The notes: a model not told the origin generated them from the sequence alone. Positions 34,061 to 43,305 are shown, counted from the stretch's first letter. The stretch is 64,000 bases of DNA from VXNE01 sp963668365 (GCA_963668365.1 OY764266.1:1550001-1614000); one strand, 5' to 3'. Program-made: numbers and translations.

Positions 34061-34984
34061 ATGCCGCTGACCGTCACGCCAATCGATGCCACGCTTGGAG
34101 CCGTCGTGTCGGGTGTCGATCTCGCCTCGCTCGACGACGCCACCTGGGAGGAGATCCACAGCGCCTTCCTCACCTACGGCGTGCTGGTCTTTCCGGGCCA
34201 ATCGCTCGACGAGGAGTCCCAGGGCGCTTTTGCCCGGCGCTTCGGCAGGATCGAAAGGCTGTCGTCGAGGCAGACCGGCGGCACGGTTCAGTTCTCCAAC
34301 CAGAAGCCGGACGGCACGCTCATGCGACCGGACGAGGAGCGCTACCGCATTCTCAAGGGCAACGAGGGCTGGCACACCGACAGCACCTACATGCCGCTCG
34401 CCGCCAAGGCGTCCATGCTGATGGCCCTCGTCGTGCCGCCGGCGGGCGGCGAAACCGAGTTCGCCGACATGCGCGCCGGGTACGATGCGCTCGACGCCGA
34501 CACCCGGCGGACGCTTGAAGGACTCTCGGCGTACCACTCCCTCTACTACTCGCAGGCGCGGTTGGGCTACAGGCACACGACCGACAACCTGTACGGGTTC
34601 CACGACAAGGGCGCGCCGCTGCGCCGGATCATCAAGACGCACCCCGAAACCGGCCGCAAGTCCATCTACACGGGTCGTCACGCCTACGGCATTCCGGGGA
34701 TGAGCGCGGCCGAGTCAGAGTCGCTGCTCGACGGATTGATGGCCGAGGCCTGCCAGCCGCCGCGCACCTACCTGCACCGCTGGACCCCAGGCGACCTGGC
34801 CGTCTGGGACAACCGCTGCCTGATGCATCGCGCCCGTCCCTACAACACGGGCCGTCCGCGGGTGCTGCGCGCGTCCCGGATTTCCGGCGAGCCGGAGAGC
34901 GAGTTGGCGCCCACGTTCGCCGATCAGCGGGCGGCGGCGTTCCATCCATCGTCAACCAACAAGTCTTCGCTGACAGCGTCCTGA
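34061..34984 (+). CDS. TauD/TfdA-family Fe(II)/2-oxoglutarate dioxygenase
   Basis: A 307-residue dioxygenase. The N-terminus, LTVTPIDATLGAVVSGVDLA, is typical of TfdA/TauD. The iron-binding H-x-D is in GWHTDSTYMP, and the distal His with the 2-oxoglutarate Arg is in WDNRCLMHRARPY and RPRVLRASRISG. Family members hydroxylate taurine, alkyl sulfates, aryloxyacetates or similar acids, and the actual substrate is unknown. It lies next to a sulfatase in divergent orientation, so sulfated organics are a reasonable guess. The ATG follows GGGGG with good spacing. Confidence 0.88.
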   Translation: MPLTVTPIDATLGAVVSGVDLASLDDATWEEIHSAFLTYGVLVFPGQSLDEESQGAFARRFGRIERLSSRQTGGTVQFSNQKPDGTLMRPDEERYRILKGNEGWHTDSTYMPLAAKASMLMALVVPPAGGETEFADMRAGYDALDADTRRTLEGLSAYHSLYYSQARLGYRHTTDNLYGFHDKGAPLRRIIKTHPETGRKSIYTGRHAYGIPGMSAAESESLLDGLMAEACQPPRTYLHRWTPGDLAVWDNRCLMHRARPYNTGRPRVLRASRISGEPESELAPTFADQRAAAFHPSSTNKSSLTAS

Positions 34985-34989
34985 CAACG

Positions 34990-37900
34990 ATGCACCGCCG
35001 CCTTCTCGCCGTCGCCCTGGCCGAGATGCGGTCCTCGCGGCGCCTGGCCCGCACCTGGCTGTTCTTCATCCTCGTTGCGGTGACGGGACTGGCATCGTAC
35101 CTGTACTACGGGGTGGCACACGCATTCGGCTCGCGGGTCCTGGTCACGACAGGAATGATCCTCAGCCCGAAAGCACTCTCCACATCCCTGGGGAGTTCGA
35201 TGCTCTTCTGGTTGCAGGTATGCCTCATCTTCCTCGCTTTCGATGTGCTTGCCCGAGACCGGCGCGACCGCATCCACGAGGTGCTGAGTTCTCGACCCTT
35301 GAGCAACCTCGATTTGCTTGTCGGGAGAACCCTGGGCCTGACGCTGCTGGCATGGATTCCGGTACTGGCCATCGCCATCCTGATATTAGTCCTGGGAGTC
35401 GTCGGCGCCGAGTTCGGCTGGTGGATCAGCGACGTGGAGCCGGTGTCGTTCATCGCGATGCTACTCGTCGATGTCCCCGTATCGCTGGTGGTGTGGTGCG
35501 TGCTGATCATCCTGCTGGCGGTCGTGCTGCGAAATCGTCTCGTTGTTGCCATCGCCGGGTTTGCCCTCGCGGGACTGTTCGGCTGGGCTGCAACGGTCAC
35601 ACCCCTGTACCTGATGCCGCTGTTCGGCTTCGGTCCGAACCTGGTGCCATCCGACATGATGCCGGTGTTCCTCGACGGTACGGCTTTCGCGCAGCGTCTC
35701 TCCGCGCTGGCCATTTCGGCCGGTCTGCTCGTCGTCGCCGCCGTGCTCTACCCGCGCCTGGACGGAGCTTCCAAAGCCGTCCGGCTCGCGACGGGCGCGG
35801 CGCTCGTCGGCATCGGCGCCGCCGGTCTCGTCGGCATCGCGGTCTCCGCCACGGACGATCTGACTGTCCGCGAGAACTGGGCGGACGTCCACCGCCCGCT
35901 CGCCAGTCTCCCCCGCGCCGACCTGGAGCACATCACCGGCAACGTGGCCATCGAGCCCGGCGAGCTTCTGCGAATCGACATTGACATGCGGCTGCAGCCG
36001 CCGCCCGATGCGGGAGGCGAGCTGCTGCTCAGCTTCAACCCCGGCATGGATATCGAAACGCTGCGGGTCAATGGAGAGGAGGTCGCTTTCAGCCATGAGT
36101 ACGGCCTGCTGACAGTGCAAGCGCCTTCGCCCGGGAACGCACCGCTGACCCTTTCGCTTGCCGCGGCGGGGATTCCCGACCCGCGGTTCGCGTATCTCGA
36201 CAGCGCCATCGACCCGGACAAGGTCACCGGCACGGACTTCTCGGTAGCCCAACTGGGCCGGGACGCCGGCCTTTTCGACGACGATTACGTCGCGCTGATG
36301 CCCGGCACGCGCTGGCTGCCCCTGGCCGGATCGAACTTCGGCGACGAAGCGCCGTCCCTGGGCCGGGACTTCTTCACAGCGGACATCAGCGTGCAGGCGC
36401 CACCCGGCTGGACAGTGGCGGGTCCCGGCGACCGCCAGGCCATCGAAGGCAGCGACCGCGTTCGTTTCCATCCGGCCGCGCCGGTGCCTGCCGTCGCCCT
36501 GTTCGCCGCCCGGTTCGAACGACGCGCGATGGGCGCGGGCGGCGTGCTGTTTGAACTGCTCACCCATCCTGCGCACGCCGACAGCCTGGAGTTCTTCGCC
36601 GACGCCGGCGACGAACTGGCGCTGCGGCTGGAGGAAATGTTCAATGCGGCCGCAGATGCCGGGCTGGCGTATCCCTACGAAACCCTGAGCGTGGTGGAAA
36701 TCCCGTCGAGATTGCGCGGCTACGGCGGCGGTTGGCGGCTGGATACGGTGCTGGCGCAGCCGGGCATTCTCCTGCTACGGGAATTCAGTCTGCCCATCGC
36801 GCGTTTCGATCTCGTCGATACCAGGGAGTTCGAGGATCGCGAGGGTGGCCCGGCCGCCGCCAAGATCGACATGCTGGCGCGTTCGCTGGAAAACGATTTC
36901 GCCGGCGGCAACGTCTTCCACGGTGCGGCGCGGAACTTCCTGCGCTACCAGACCGGCGCTACCGGACCCGGCGCTGCGGCGATCAATTTCGTCCTCGACA
37001 GCCTCGCCAATCGCGTAGTGACGAGTCGGCCCGGCTACTTTTCGGCTTATCGCATTTCCGCAGATTTCCAGCACGCCACCGGGGCGGCGATGGCAAGCAT
37101 CTTCGGCGGACCAACCATGTCGGTCTCGGACGCCGTTTACAAAGCGGCGACGAGCCGCCCCTCCGTGTGGGACCGGATCCTCGCCCAGCCGTTGTCGCAA
37201 CTCGATGTCGACGACGACCCGGAGCGGGCGCTCAACGCGCTCATGCTCAAGGCGACATCCATTGCCAATGTCCTGTTCGACGCGCTCGGACCGATTCGCT
37301 CGGCCGCCCTGCTCGCCGAACTCCGGGAGCGATACACGGGCAAGAACTTCACGGCCGAGGACCTTGAGCACGTCGCCGCCTACCTGGGAATCGACCTCAC
37401 CGGCCTGCTCGGGGAGTGGCTGCACGAGACTCACCTGCCCGGTTTCCTGACTTCCGCCGCACGGGTGCGGCGCCTATCCGACGGGGAAGACGGAACTCCT
37501 CGCTACCAGGTGCTCGTGGACGTGCGCAACGACGAACCCGCTCCGGGACTGTTCCGCCTCGTCTGCACAACGGAAGACCGGACCGACGCCACGCAACCGG
37601 TTCGCCTCGCCGCGAATGCATCCGTGGAAGTGGGCATGGTCACCTCCTCGCCACCCAGCAAACTTGCACTGGACCCCTACCTCTCGCTGAACCGCCTGAG
37701 GGTCACGGTATCGCTGCCGGAGATCGACGTCGAGGAAGCGTCGGATTCGGAACCCATCCATGGTTCCCGGCCGAGCGACTGGCTTCCGCCGACGCCCGCC
37801 GGCGTCATCGTGGACGATCTCGACGGGGGATTCACGGCGGAGTCCGATACCGAAGACGGCATCGGCATGCGCGTTCTTGGCTCACTCGCCGGCATCGATG

Positions 37901-38343
37901 CCGAGATGGACCAGGGCCTCCTTCTGTTCACCCCGCCCTTCCATACGGGGGGACAAGGCTGGGTGCGGCAGGTGACGGCCAGCGGCTGGGGGAAGTACCG
38001 CCGCACCACGGCCCGCGCGACGGGTACCGGCTCCGCCAAGGCGGTCTTCTCCGCGACCCTGCCGTCCACCGGAACATGGCGCCTCGATTACCACCTGCCC
38101 ATCGACCCAAAGCAAAAAGGCATTTTCATTGACCGGCAGGGACAGTACGACATGAAGCTGGTCGTTGGAGAGCGCGAACAACCGGTTGAATTCGACGCAT
38201 CCATCGCGGAACAAGGCTGGAACAACCTGGGCGACTTCGAGGTCGAGTCTGCCGACGTCCGCCTCGTGGTCTCGAACCTCGCCTCCTCGGGCTTCGTCAT
38301 CTACGCGGACGCGATCCGCTGGACACCTGTGAAGGCAGAATGA
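34990..38343 (+). CDS. ABC-2-type permease fused to M1-peptidase-like and golvesin-like domains
   Basis: A 1117-residue protein. Residues 1-290 hold about seven transmembrane segments resembling ABC-2 permeases (VCLIFLAFDVLARDRRDRIHE, then SSRPLSNLDLLVGRTLGLTL). Residues 300-870 form a large extracytoplasmic region similar in layout to permeases fused to M1 aminopeptidases, but no HExxH motif is seen, so peptidase activity is doubtful. The C-terminal about 130 residues (WGKYRRTTARATG, RLDYHLPI, GWNNLGDFEV, VIYADAIRW) match the golvesin C-terminal-like beta-sandwich, a carbohydrate or surface adhesion fold. It follows the dioxygenase by five bases. No ABC ATPase gene is adjacent. Confidence 0.7.
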   Translation: MHRRLLAVALAEMRSSRRLARTWLFFILVAVTGLASYLYYGVAHAFGSRVLVTTGMILSPKALSTSLGSSMLFWLQVCLIFLAFDVLARDRRDRIHEVLSSRPLSNLDLLVGRTLGLTLLAWIPVLAIAILILVLGVVGAEFGWWISDVEPVSFIAMLLVDVPVSLVVWCVLIILLAVVLRNRLVVAIAGFALAGLFGWAATVTPLYLMPLFGFGPNLVPSDMMPVFLDGTAFAQRLSALAISAGLLVVAAVLYPRLDGASKAVRLATGAALVGIGAAGLVGIAVSATDDLTVRENWADVHRPLASLPRADLEHITGNVAIEPGELLRIDIDMRLQPPPDAGGELLLSFNPGMDIETLRVNGEEVAFSHEYGLLTVQAPSPGNAPLTLSLAAAGIPDPRFAYLDSAIDPDKVTGTDFSVAQLGRDAGLFDDDYVALMPGTRWLPLAGSNFGDEAPSLGRDFFTADISVQAPPGWTVAGPGDRQAIEGSDRVRFHPAAPVPAVALFAARFERRAMGAGGVLFELLTHPAHADSLEFFADAGDELALRLEEMFNAAADAGLAYPYETLSVVEIPSRLRGYGGGWRLDTVLAQPGILLLREFSLPIARFDLVDTREFEDREGGPAAAKIDMLARSLENDFAGGNVFHGAARNFLRYQTGATGPGAAAINFVLDSLANRVVTSRPGYFSAYRISADFQHATGAAMASIFGGPTMSVSDAVYKAATSRPSVWDRILAQPLSQLDVDDDPERALNALMLKATSIANVLFDALGPIRSAALLAELRERYTGKNFTAEDLEHVAAYLGIDLTGLLGEWLHETHLPGFLTSAARVRRLSDGEDGTPRYQVLVDVRNDEPAPGLFRLVCTTEDRTDATQPVRLAANASVEVGMVTSSPPSKLALDPYLSLNRLRVTVSLPEIDVEEASDSEPIHGSRPSDWLPPTPAGVIVDDLDGGFTAESDTEDGIGMRVLGSLAGIDAEMDQGLLLFTPPFHTGGQGWVRQVTASGWGKYRRTTARATGTGSAKAVFSATLPSTGTWRLDYHLPIDPKQKGIFIDRQGQYDMKLVVGEREQPVEFDASIAEQGWNNLGDFEVESADVRLVVSNLASSGFVIYADAIRWTPVKAE

Positions 38344-38365
38344 TGAGCGGCTCCTTGCGCTGATC

Positions 38366-38383
38366 AGCTATTGTAGCTATTGT
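38366..38383. promoter_or_regulatory. Tandem 9-bp repeat upstream of the Phd-PIN module
   Basis: AGCTATTGT occurs twice in immediate succession and ends 10 bases before the antitoxin start. It may combine a -10-like TATTGT with operator sites for the antitoxin. Confidence 0.4.
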
Positions 38384-38393
38384 AGTCGTCGTG

Positions 38394-38645
38394 ATGTTGG
38401 AAACTACAGCCCGTAACGCGAAAAACCGGTTCGGCCAATTCCTTGATGCGGCCCGACGTGCCCCTGTGCGCGTCACCAAGAACGGTCGCGCGGTTACAGT
38501 AATGATGTCGGTCGAACACTACGAGCGACTTCGCGGCGCCGCGTGGGAACGGCTGACGGCGACGATGGACGCCATGGGCGCGGAAGCGTCAGAGCGCGGC
38601 TTGACGGATGCAAAGCTGCAAGCGCTTCTGGCGGATGAGAGTTAG
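38394..38645 (+). CDS. Phd/YefM-family antitoxin
   Basis: An 83-residue protein starting MLETTARNAKNRFGQFLDAA, then RRAPVRVTKNGRAVTVMMSVEHYERL. This is the classic Phd/YefM DNA-binding N-terminus. The C-terminal tail, ERGLTDAKLQALLADES, would bind the toxin. GTG and ATG codons overlap at the start, and the ATG fits the family better. It overlaps the toxin gene by 11 bases. Confidence 0.88.
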   Translation: MLETTARNAKNRFGQFLDAARRAPVRVTKNGRAVTVMMSVEHYERLRGAAWERLTATMDAMGAEASERGLTDAKLQALLADES

Positions 38646-39051
38646 GCGAGCAGTTCTCGATCCCAACGTTCTGATCAGTGCGGCGCTTCGGCCAGCGGGA
38701 CCGCCGCGTCAGGTGATCGATGCCGTGCTCCGTGAGAACGGCGAACTACTGTTTTCCGACCAGACCTTCGACGAACTCCAAACTCGAATCTGGCGCCCGA
38801 AATTCGACCGTTACATCAGCCGCAATTCCAGGGGCATATACCTGGCACAACTGAAAACGGTCACAGCGTGGGTTTCCATAGCCCAGGCCAAGATGGGCTG
38901 TCGAGACCCGGACGACGACATGCTCCTTGAAACGGCGTTGATGGGCGATGCCGACTGCCTGGTTACAGGTGACCGCGACCTTCTGGAGATGACGCCTTTC
39001 CATGGCATTCCAATTCTGACCCCGACGGAAGTTCTGGATCGGCTGGGCTGA
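38635..39051 (+). CDS. PIN-domain toxin (COG1569-type)
   Basis: A 138-residue PIN ribonuclease. The first acidic residue is in AVLDPNVLISA, with DQTFDELQTRIWRPKF following. CRDPDDDMLLETALMGDADC and LVTGDRDLLEM supply the remaining acidic metal ligands. It is of the putative-toxin PIN family that pairs with a Phd-type antitoxin, as here. The ATG lies inside the antitoxin's last codons, so translation is coupled. Confidence 0.88.
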   Translation: MRVRRAVLDPNVLISAALRPAGPPRQVIDAVLRENGELLFSDQTFDELQTRIWRPKFDRYISRNSRGIYLAQLKTVTAWVSIAQAKMGCRDPDDDMLLETALMGDADCLVTGDRDLLEMTPFHGIPILTPTEVLDRLG

Positions 39052-39113
39052 GCCGCTCTTTCGGAAGTACAACAGCCGCTACAATGGCTACACGACAAAC
39101 GGGAGGCCGAACC

Positions 39114-40067
39114 GTGGGCGAAATCAGCCACCGCACCGTGGAGACGAACGGCATCAACATGCATGTCGCCGAAGCCGGCGAAGGCCCGCTCGTCATCCTC
39201 TGCCACGGCTTCCCGGAGTCCTGGTACTCGTGGCGCCATCAACTCCCGGCTCTCGCCGCGCGGGGCTATCGCGCAGTCGCGCCCGACCAGCGCGGCTATG
39301 GACGCACCGGCGCGCCGGCCCGCCTCGATGCGTATACCCAGTTCCACCTGGTCGGCGACATCGTCGGTCTCGTGCGCGCCCTCGGCGAAGATACGGCCGT
39401 GATCGTCGGACATGACTGGGGCGCGCCGGTCGCGTGGAACGCCGCCATGTGGCGCCCGGACATCTTCCGCGCTGTCATCGGGATGAGCGTGCCTGCCACC
39501 GACCGGCCGCAGGGGGTTCCCACGGCGTTCATGAAACAGAGGTTCGGGGACAGCTTCTTCTACATGCTCTACTTCCAGACGCCGGGCGTCGCCGAGCACG
39601 AACTGCAAAAGGACGTTCGGCGGACCTTGCGCATGCTGCTGCACTCCGCGTCCGGCGCGGGAATCGAAAACGCCTTCCCGCGGCTTCCGAAGACGGCGGG
39701 CTTCCTCGATCAGATGGCCGAACCCGAGGCGCTGCCGGACTGGCTCGCCGAGGAAGATCTCGACTATTTCACCGAAGAGTTCCTGCGCGCCGGTTTCCGC
39801 GGCGGACTCAACTGGTATCGCAACATCGACCGCAACTGGGAGCTCGCGGCGCCGTTCGCGGGCAGACGCATCGAACAGCCGGCCCTGTTCATCACCGGCG
39901 ACCGGGACCTGACCCTGGCGATGCCGGGATACGAGAAGCGAATGCGCGCAGTGGTGCCGAACCTGCGGGCCGTCGTCTCCTTCCCGGGGGTCGGACACTG
40001 GACGCAGCAGGAGAAGCCGGACGAGACCAACGAAGCGATACTGGGATTCCTCGACTCGCTGCACTGA
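39114..40067 (+). CDS. Epoxide hydrolase-like alpha/beta hydrolase
   Basis: A 317-residue enzyme with the epoxide hydrolase signature. HGFPESWYSWRHQLPALAAR gives the oxyanion HGxP, VGHDWGAPVAW holds the nucleophilic Asp, and ITGDRDL and GVGHWTQQE hold the acid and catalytic His. Lid tyrosines are seen in FFYMLYFQ and NWYRNIDRNWE. It would open epoxides to diols, in detoxification or carbon use. The GTG at 39114 is preferred over an ATG at 39084 because GGGAGG precedes it by seven bases. A TACAAT at 39080-39085 may be the -10 element. Confidence 0.85.
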   Translation: MGEISHRTVETNGINMHVAEAGEGPLVILCHGFPESWYSWRHQLPALAARGYRAVAPDQRGYGRTGAPARLDAYTQFHLVGDIVGLVRALGEDTAVIVGHDWGAPVAWNAAMWRPDIFRAVIGMSVPATDRPQGVPTAFMKQRFGDSFFYMLYFQTPGVAEHELQKDVRRTLRMLLHSASGAGIENAFPRLPKTAGFLDQMAEPEALPDWLAEEDLDYFTEEFLRAGFRGGLNWYRNIDRNWELAAPFAGRRIEQPALFITGDRDLTLAMPGYEKRMRAVVPNLRAVVSFPGVGHWTQQEKPDETNEAILGFLDSLH

Positions 40068-40082
40068 CGAGGGCATGTACAC

Positions 40083-41156
40083 ATGAAACCGCGCGTAACC
40101 GGCCTGGAGGTCCTCCCCGTCACCGTCAGCGCGCGCACGACCTGGCGATTCGTGCGCCTGTCCACCAACGTCGGCGTCAGCGGTCTCGGCGAGGCGTCCG
40201 CTGGCGACCCCGAAGTGTCCGACCTGGAAGAGTTCTACGGCCTGCTCGGAGATTCGCTGTCCATTCAAGCCTATCGCCGCGCCGGTCTGCCACGGGCCGC
40301 CGCCGGCGGGGTTCGCGCAGCCTCGGCGTTCAGCGCCATCGAACAGGCGCTCTGGGACATACGCGGCAAGCTCCTGGGAGCGCCCGTGCACGAACTCCTG
40401 GGCGGTCGGCTGCGCGATGCGGTGGATCTCTACGCCAACGTCAACCGGATGACGGACAATCGCGTGCCGGAAGGATTCGCCAAAAGCGCGGCACTCGCGC
40501 GCGATGCGGGATTCCGGGCAGTCAAGGCAGCGCCGTTCGACGGCTTTCCATCGCCACAAGCACCATCCGAGGCGATCGAGGCCGCGACCACCGCGGGCAT
40601 AGACGCCATGCTCGCAATCCGTGAGGCCGTCGGCAAGGACGTGGCGGTCAAGGTCGACTGCCACAGCGCCTTCGACTTCTCCCGCGCGGTGTCCGCCGCC
40701 GAACGGATGCGGCCCGCGAATCTCGACTGGTTCGAAGAGCCTCTGCCGGTCGATGACGTGAACGGTATCCGGGCGGTGCGTGACGCCATCGACCGGCGCC
40801 TGGCGGGAGGGGAACGCGGATTCGGCCTGCCAGGCTTCCTCCCGCTCATCACGGCCGGCGCCGTGGACGTCCTGATGCCCGATGTCACGCTCTGCGGCGG
40901 CGTGCTGGAGATGCTGCACATCGCCCGCGCCGCCGAGGCGCACGGCATGACCATCTCGCCCCACAACGCGCGCGGTCCGGTGGCGACGGCGGTGGCGCTT
41001 TCGGTCTGCGCCGCCGCCGCCAACGCGGAGAGCCTGGAACTCCAGTGGGGCGAGGCGGACTGGCGCAGCACCCTCGTCGACCCTCCCGAGCGGATCGAAG
41101 GAGGCATGCTCGCCGTACACGACGGGCCGGGGTTCGGGATCGAACTCAGTATCTGA
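40083..41156 (+). CDS. Mandelate racemase/muconate lactonizing-family enzyme (enolase superfamily)
   Basis: A 357-residue enzyme. Metal ligands are Asp192 in VDCHSAFD, Glu218 or Glu219 in WFEEPLP, and Glu244 in AGGERG. The catalytic His294-Asp267 dyad is seen in ISPHNARG and MPDVTLCGG. At the first-base position, VKAAPF keeps only Lys148, and the second Lys of the usual KxK is Ala. This pattern suggests an acid-sugar dehydratase of the mandelate-racemase subgroup, not a racemase. It starts 15 bases after the epoxide hydrolase and may share its transcript. Confidence 0.88.
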   Translation: MKPRVTGLEVLPVTVSARTTWRFVRLSTNVGVSGLGEASAGDPEVSDLEEFYGLLGDSLSIQAYRRAGLPRAAAGGVRAASAFSAIEQALWDIRGKLLGAPVHELLGGRLRDAVDLYANVNRMTDNRVPEGFAKSAALARDAGFRAVKAAPFDGFPSPQAPSEAIEAATTAGIDAMLAIREAVGKDVAVKVDCHSAFDFSRAVSAAERMRPANLDWFEEPLPVDDVNGIRAVRDAIDRRLAGGERGFGLPGFLPLITAGAVDVLMPDVTLCGGVLEMLHIARAAEAHGMTISPHNARGPVATAVALSVCAAAANAESLELQWGEADWRSTLVDPPERIEGGMLAVHDGPGFGIELSI

Positions 41157-41271
41157 ACGGATCTCCACCAGGACGCTTGAGAGAGTCGCGAAGGCAACCG
41201 GCAACCGGCTTCGGATCAGTTTCGAACCGATCTGAAGAAGGCGTCCTCGCTCCCCGGGAGAACCTGGTTCG

Positions 41272-42819
41272 CTATCGAGTCTGAAGCGCCAGAATGCGGT
41301 CTACGCGAAACATGCGCTCCTCTCCCCGCATTCGGCAGAAGGCGCGCATGCCGAGAAAGGACCTGCCCCGGTAGGACTGCGGCCCGACGCTCAGGGGCAC
41401 GACGAGCCGCTCGCTCATCGTGTCGTCGGTCTTGAGGTAGGTCATTTCGATCTCGGCGCCATCCCGGATCGCGCGCTGGATCACCGCCTCTTTCTCCAAC
41501 GCCGGCATCGCCTGTTCGGACTCCCGGTAGCGATACCCGGTGAGAAACTTCTGGATACGCCAGTCCGCCCGAATCGAACTCCGTTTGACGGGGCGCCGCA
41601 GCACGATCCCCTCAAACGAAGTGCAGCGGCTCAGCGCAACGTAGGTCTGTCCGGCGGCGAAGGCGCCGCGCTCCAGGTCGATGACGACGTTGTCGAATGT
41701 CTTGCCCTGGCTCTTGTGAATCGTGACGGCCCAGGCCAGCCGGAAGGGAAGCTGGGCGAACCGGCCGACGGATTCGGAGGAGATCTCTCCCGCCTCAACG
41801 ACGAAACGTATGACCTCCCACGTGTGCGGCTCGACCTCCACCGTGCCTTCGCCCCGCAGGCGAATCTTCACGCCACGCCTGCCCTCCTCCCACGCCGCGA
41901 CCGACTCGATCATGCCGAGGCTGCCATTGACCCAGCGGCCCACCGAGTCGTTGTTCAGCATCATGACCTGGGCGCCCGCCTTGAACGCGAGTTCCGTCGC
42001 CGTCGGGTAGTGCTCGCGCCCGAAGTCTCCGGAAATCTCCGCCCTGGACAAGCAACTCCGGCCAGGCAGGAAAGCCAACCGGTCGCCGTTGATGCGGTCC
42101 GCATTCCGGTTGGTGGTCGTCAGGCTGATGCAAAAGACGTCGTCCGGCGGTTCGAATGCGGGATCAACGCGCGCGTTCAGATGCGCGACATCGGCGTCGT
42201 CCACGGAATCGTTGCGCACGCTGTTGAGCAACGCGACGAAGTCCGCATCTTCCTGCCGGTAGACTTTCGTCAGTTCGACGATCTCGAGTTCGCCTTCGGC
42301 CAATGCCCTAGCGCTGAAGAAGTACGGCGTCTCGTAGACGCTTCGAAATATCTCGCGTTCGCTGCCGGTGACAACCGGAGGCAGTTGGTACAGGTCTCCG
42401 ACGAACACCATCTGCACGCCCCCGAACGGGGCGCCGCCCTGCGGCCCGTGCTTGCGCAGGAACATGTCCACGCAGTCAAGCAGGTCCGCGCGCAGCATCG
42501 ACGCCTCGTCGATGATGACGGTCCTGAGCTTCCTGTAGATCTGCGGATGCCGCGGTTTGCGCCGGCTGTTGCGCACCTTCTCCGGCGTGACGTCGATGCC
42601 GAAATTGAAGAAGCGGTGGACCGTCTCGCCGCCGACGTTGAGCGCCGCGACTCCGGTGGGCGCGAGGATGACCGGAGTGTCCGTCGCGTGCTCTCGATAG
42701 TACTCGAGCAGGGTCGACTTGCCCGTGCCCGCCTTTCCTGTGATGAAGAGGTTGCCCCGACCGCTGGCGATGCGTTCAAGTGCGCGGGCAAACTCGGGAT
42801 TGATTTCTATTGCCTGCAT
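41272..42819 (-). CDS. PIF1-like SF1 helicase with a C-terminal WYL-like domain
   Basis: A 515-residue helicase. Walker A is GKAGTGKST, followed by ILAPTGVAALNVGGETVH (motif Ia). Walker B is VIIDEASML, motif III is VFVGDLYQLPPV, and the C-terminal helicase motifs are AWAVTIHKSQGKTFDNVVID and YVALSRCTS. After about residue 435, EKEAVIQRAIRDGAEIEMTY, then YRGRSFLGMRAFCRM and EERMFRVDRILALQ, match the WYL domain, thought to sense nucleic acids or nucleotides. The fusion suggests a regulated DNA-repair or defence helicase. It stands alone, downstream of the PIN operon on the same strand. Confidence 0.85.
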   Translation of the reverse strand: MQAIEINPEFARALERIASGRGNLFITGKAGTGKSTLLEYYREHATDTPVILAPTGVAALNVGGETVHRFFNFGIDVTPEKVRNSRRKPRHPQIYRKLRTVIIDEASMLRADLLDCVDMFLRKHGPQGGAPFGGVQMVFVGDLYQLPPVVTGSEREIFRSVYETPYFFSARALAEGELEIVELTKVYRQEDADFVALLNSVRNDSVDDADVAHLNARVDPAFEPPDDVFCISLTTTNRNADRINGDRLAFLPGRSCLSRAEISGDFGREHYPTATELAFKAGAQVMMLNNDSVGRWVNGSLGMIESVAAWEEGRRGVKIRLRGEGTVEVEPHTWEVIRFVVEAGEISSESVGRFAQLPFRLAWAVTIHKSQGKTFDNVVIDLERGAFAAGQTYVALSRCTSFEGIVLRRPVKRSSIRADWRIQKFLTGYRYRESEQAMPALEKEAVIQRAIRDGAEIEMTYLKTDDTMSERLVVPLSVGPQSYRGRSFLGMRAFCRMRGEERMFRVDRILALQTR

Positions 42820-42888
42820 CTCAACGGATCACCGCGCGGGGCGCCATATGCACGCGCCTGCCTTCCACAAGCCACGCATTACGGACGT

Positions 42889-43305
42889 TCAGCCGGCACG
42901 GAACGGATTAATGTGACGCGCGGTCGTCATTGAGATGTGCTTCGTGTTCCGAGAAACCACGACGAGGTCTCTCTCAAGTGCCGTGGCAGCAATCAGTCCA
43001 TCAACATCCGGAACTGGATCTGGTATCCCAAGGCGTCCCCACCTCTGGGCAATTCCTCGATCCACGCCGATGATGCGATCCCGGAATCCCCTCACTGTTT
43101 GATCCAACCACTTGTCAAGCGCCAGCGCCGACGAAGGATCACGCCTTCGAACTCGCTCTACTCCGCGCCGAAGTTCACCAATCGTCAGGACGCTGAGAAA
43201 CAGCTCCGACGCGTCGCGTTTGTGAAACCAATCAACAACGTGAGCATTCGCTCGATCACGTTTGCGAAGCTCGGATAGCACATTCGTATCGATGAGATAG
43301 TTCAC
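42889..43305 (-). CDS. VapC/FitB-like PIN-domain toxin
   Basis: A 138-residue PIN ribonuclease. NYLIDTNVLSELRKRDRAN carries the first Asp, LSVLTIGELRRGVERV the Glu, and PDVDGLIAATALERDLVVVS the distal Asp. The C-terminus, ARHINPFR, resembles the FitB-like NPW ending. The start overlaps the stop of the upstream winged-helix gene by ATGA. That partner is not a standard VapB, so the antitoxin role is inferred from position. Confidence 0.85.
   Translation of the reverse strand: MNYLIDTNVLSELRKRDRANAHVVDWFHKRDASELFLSVLTIGELRRGVERVRRRDPSSALALDKWLDQTVRGFRDRIIGVDRGIAQRWGRLGIPDPVPDVDGLIAATALERDLVVVSRNTKHISMTTARHINPFRAG

Noticed and set aside
38811..41204. A 797-codon open frame on the minus strand
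   Set aside because: It is antisense to the epoxide hydrolase and enolase-family genes, has no domain, and is rich in His/Arg as expected for a mirror frame in GC-rich DNA.
41157..41271. Palindrome GATCAGTTTCGAACCGATC as a possible terminator
   Set aside because: The stem is weak, with one mismatch, and there is no T-run on either strand.
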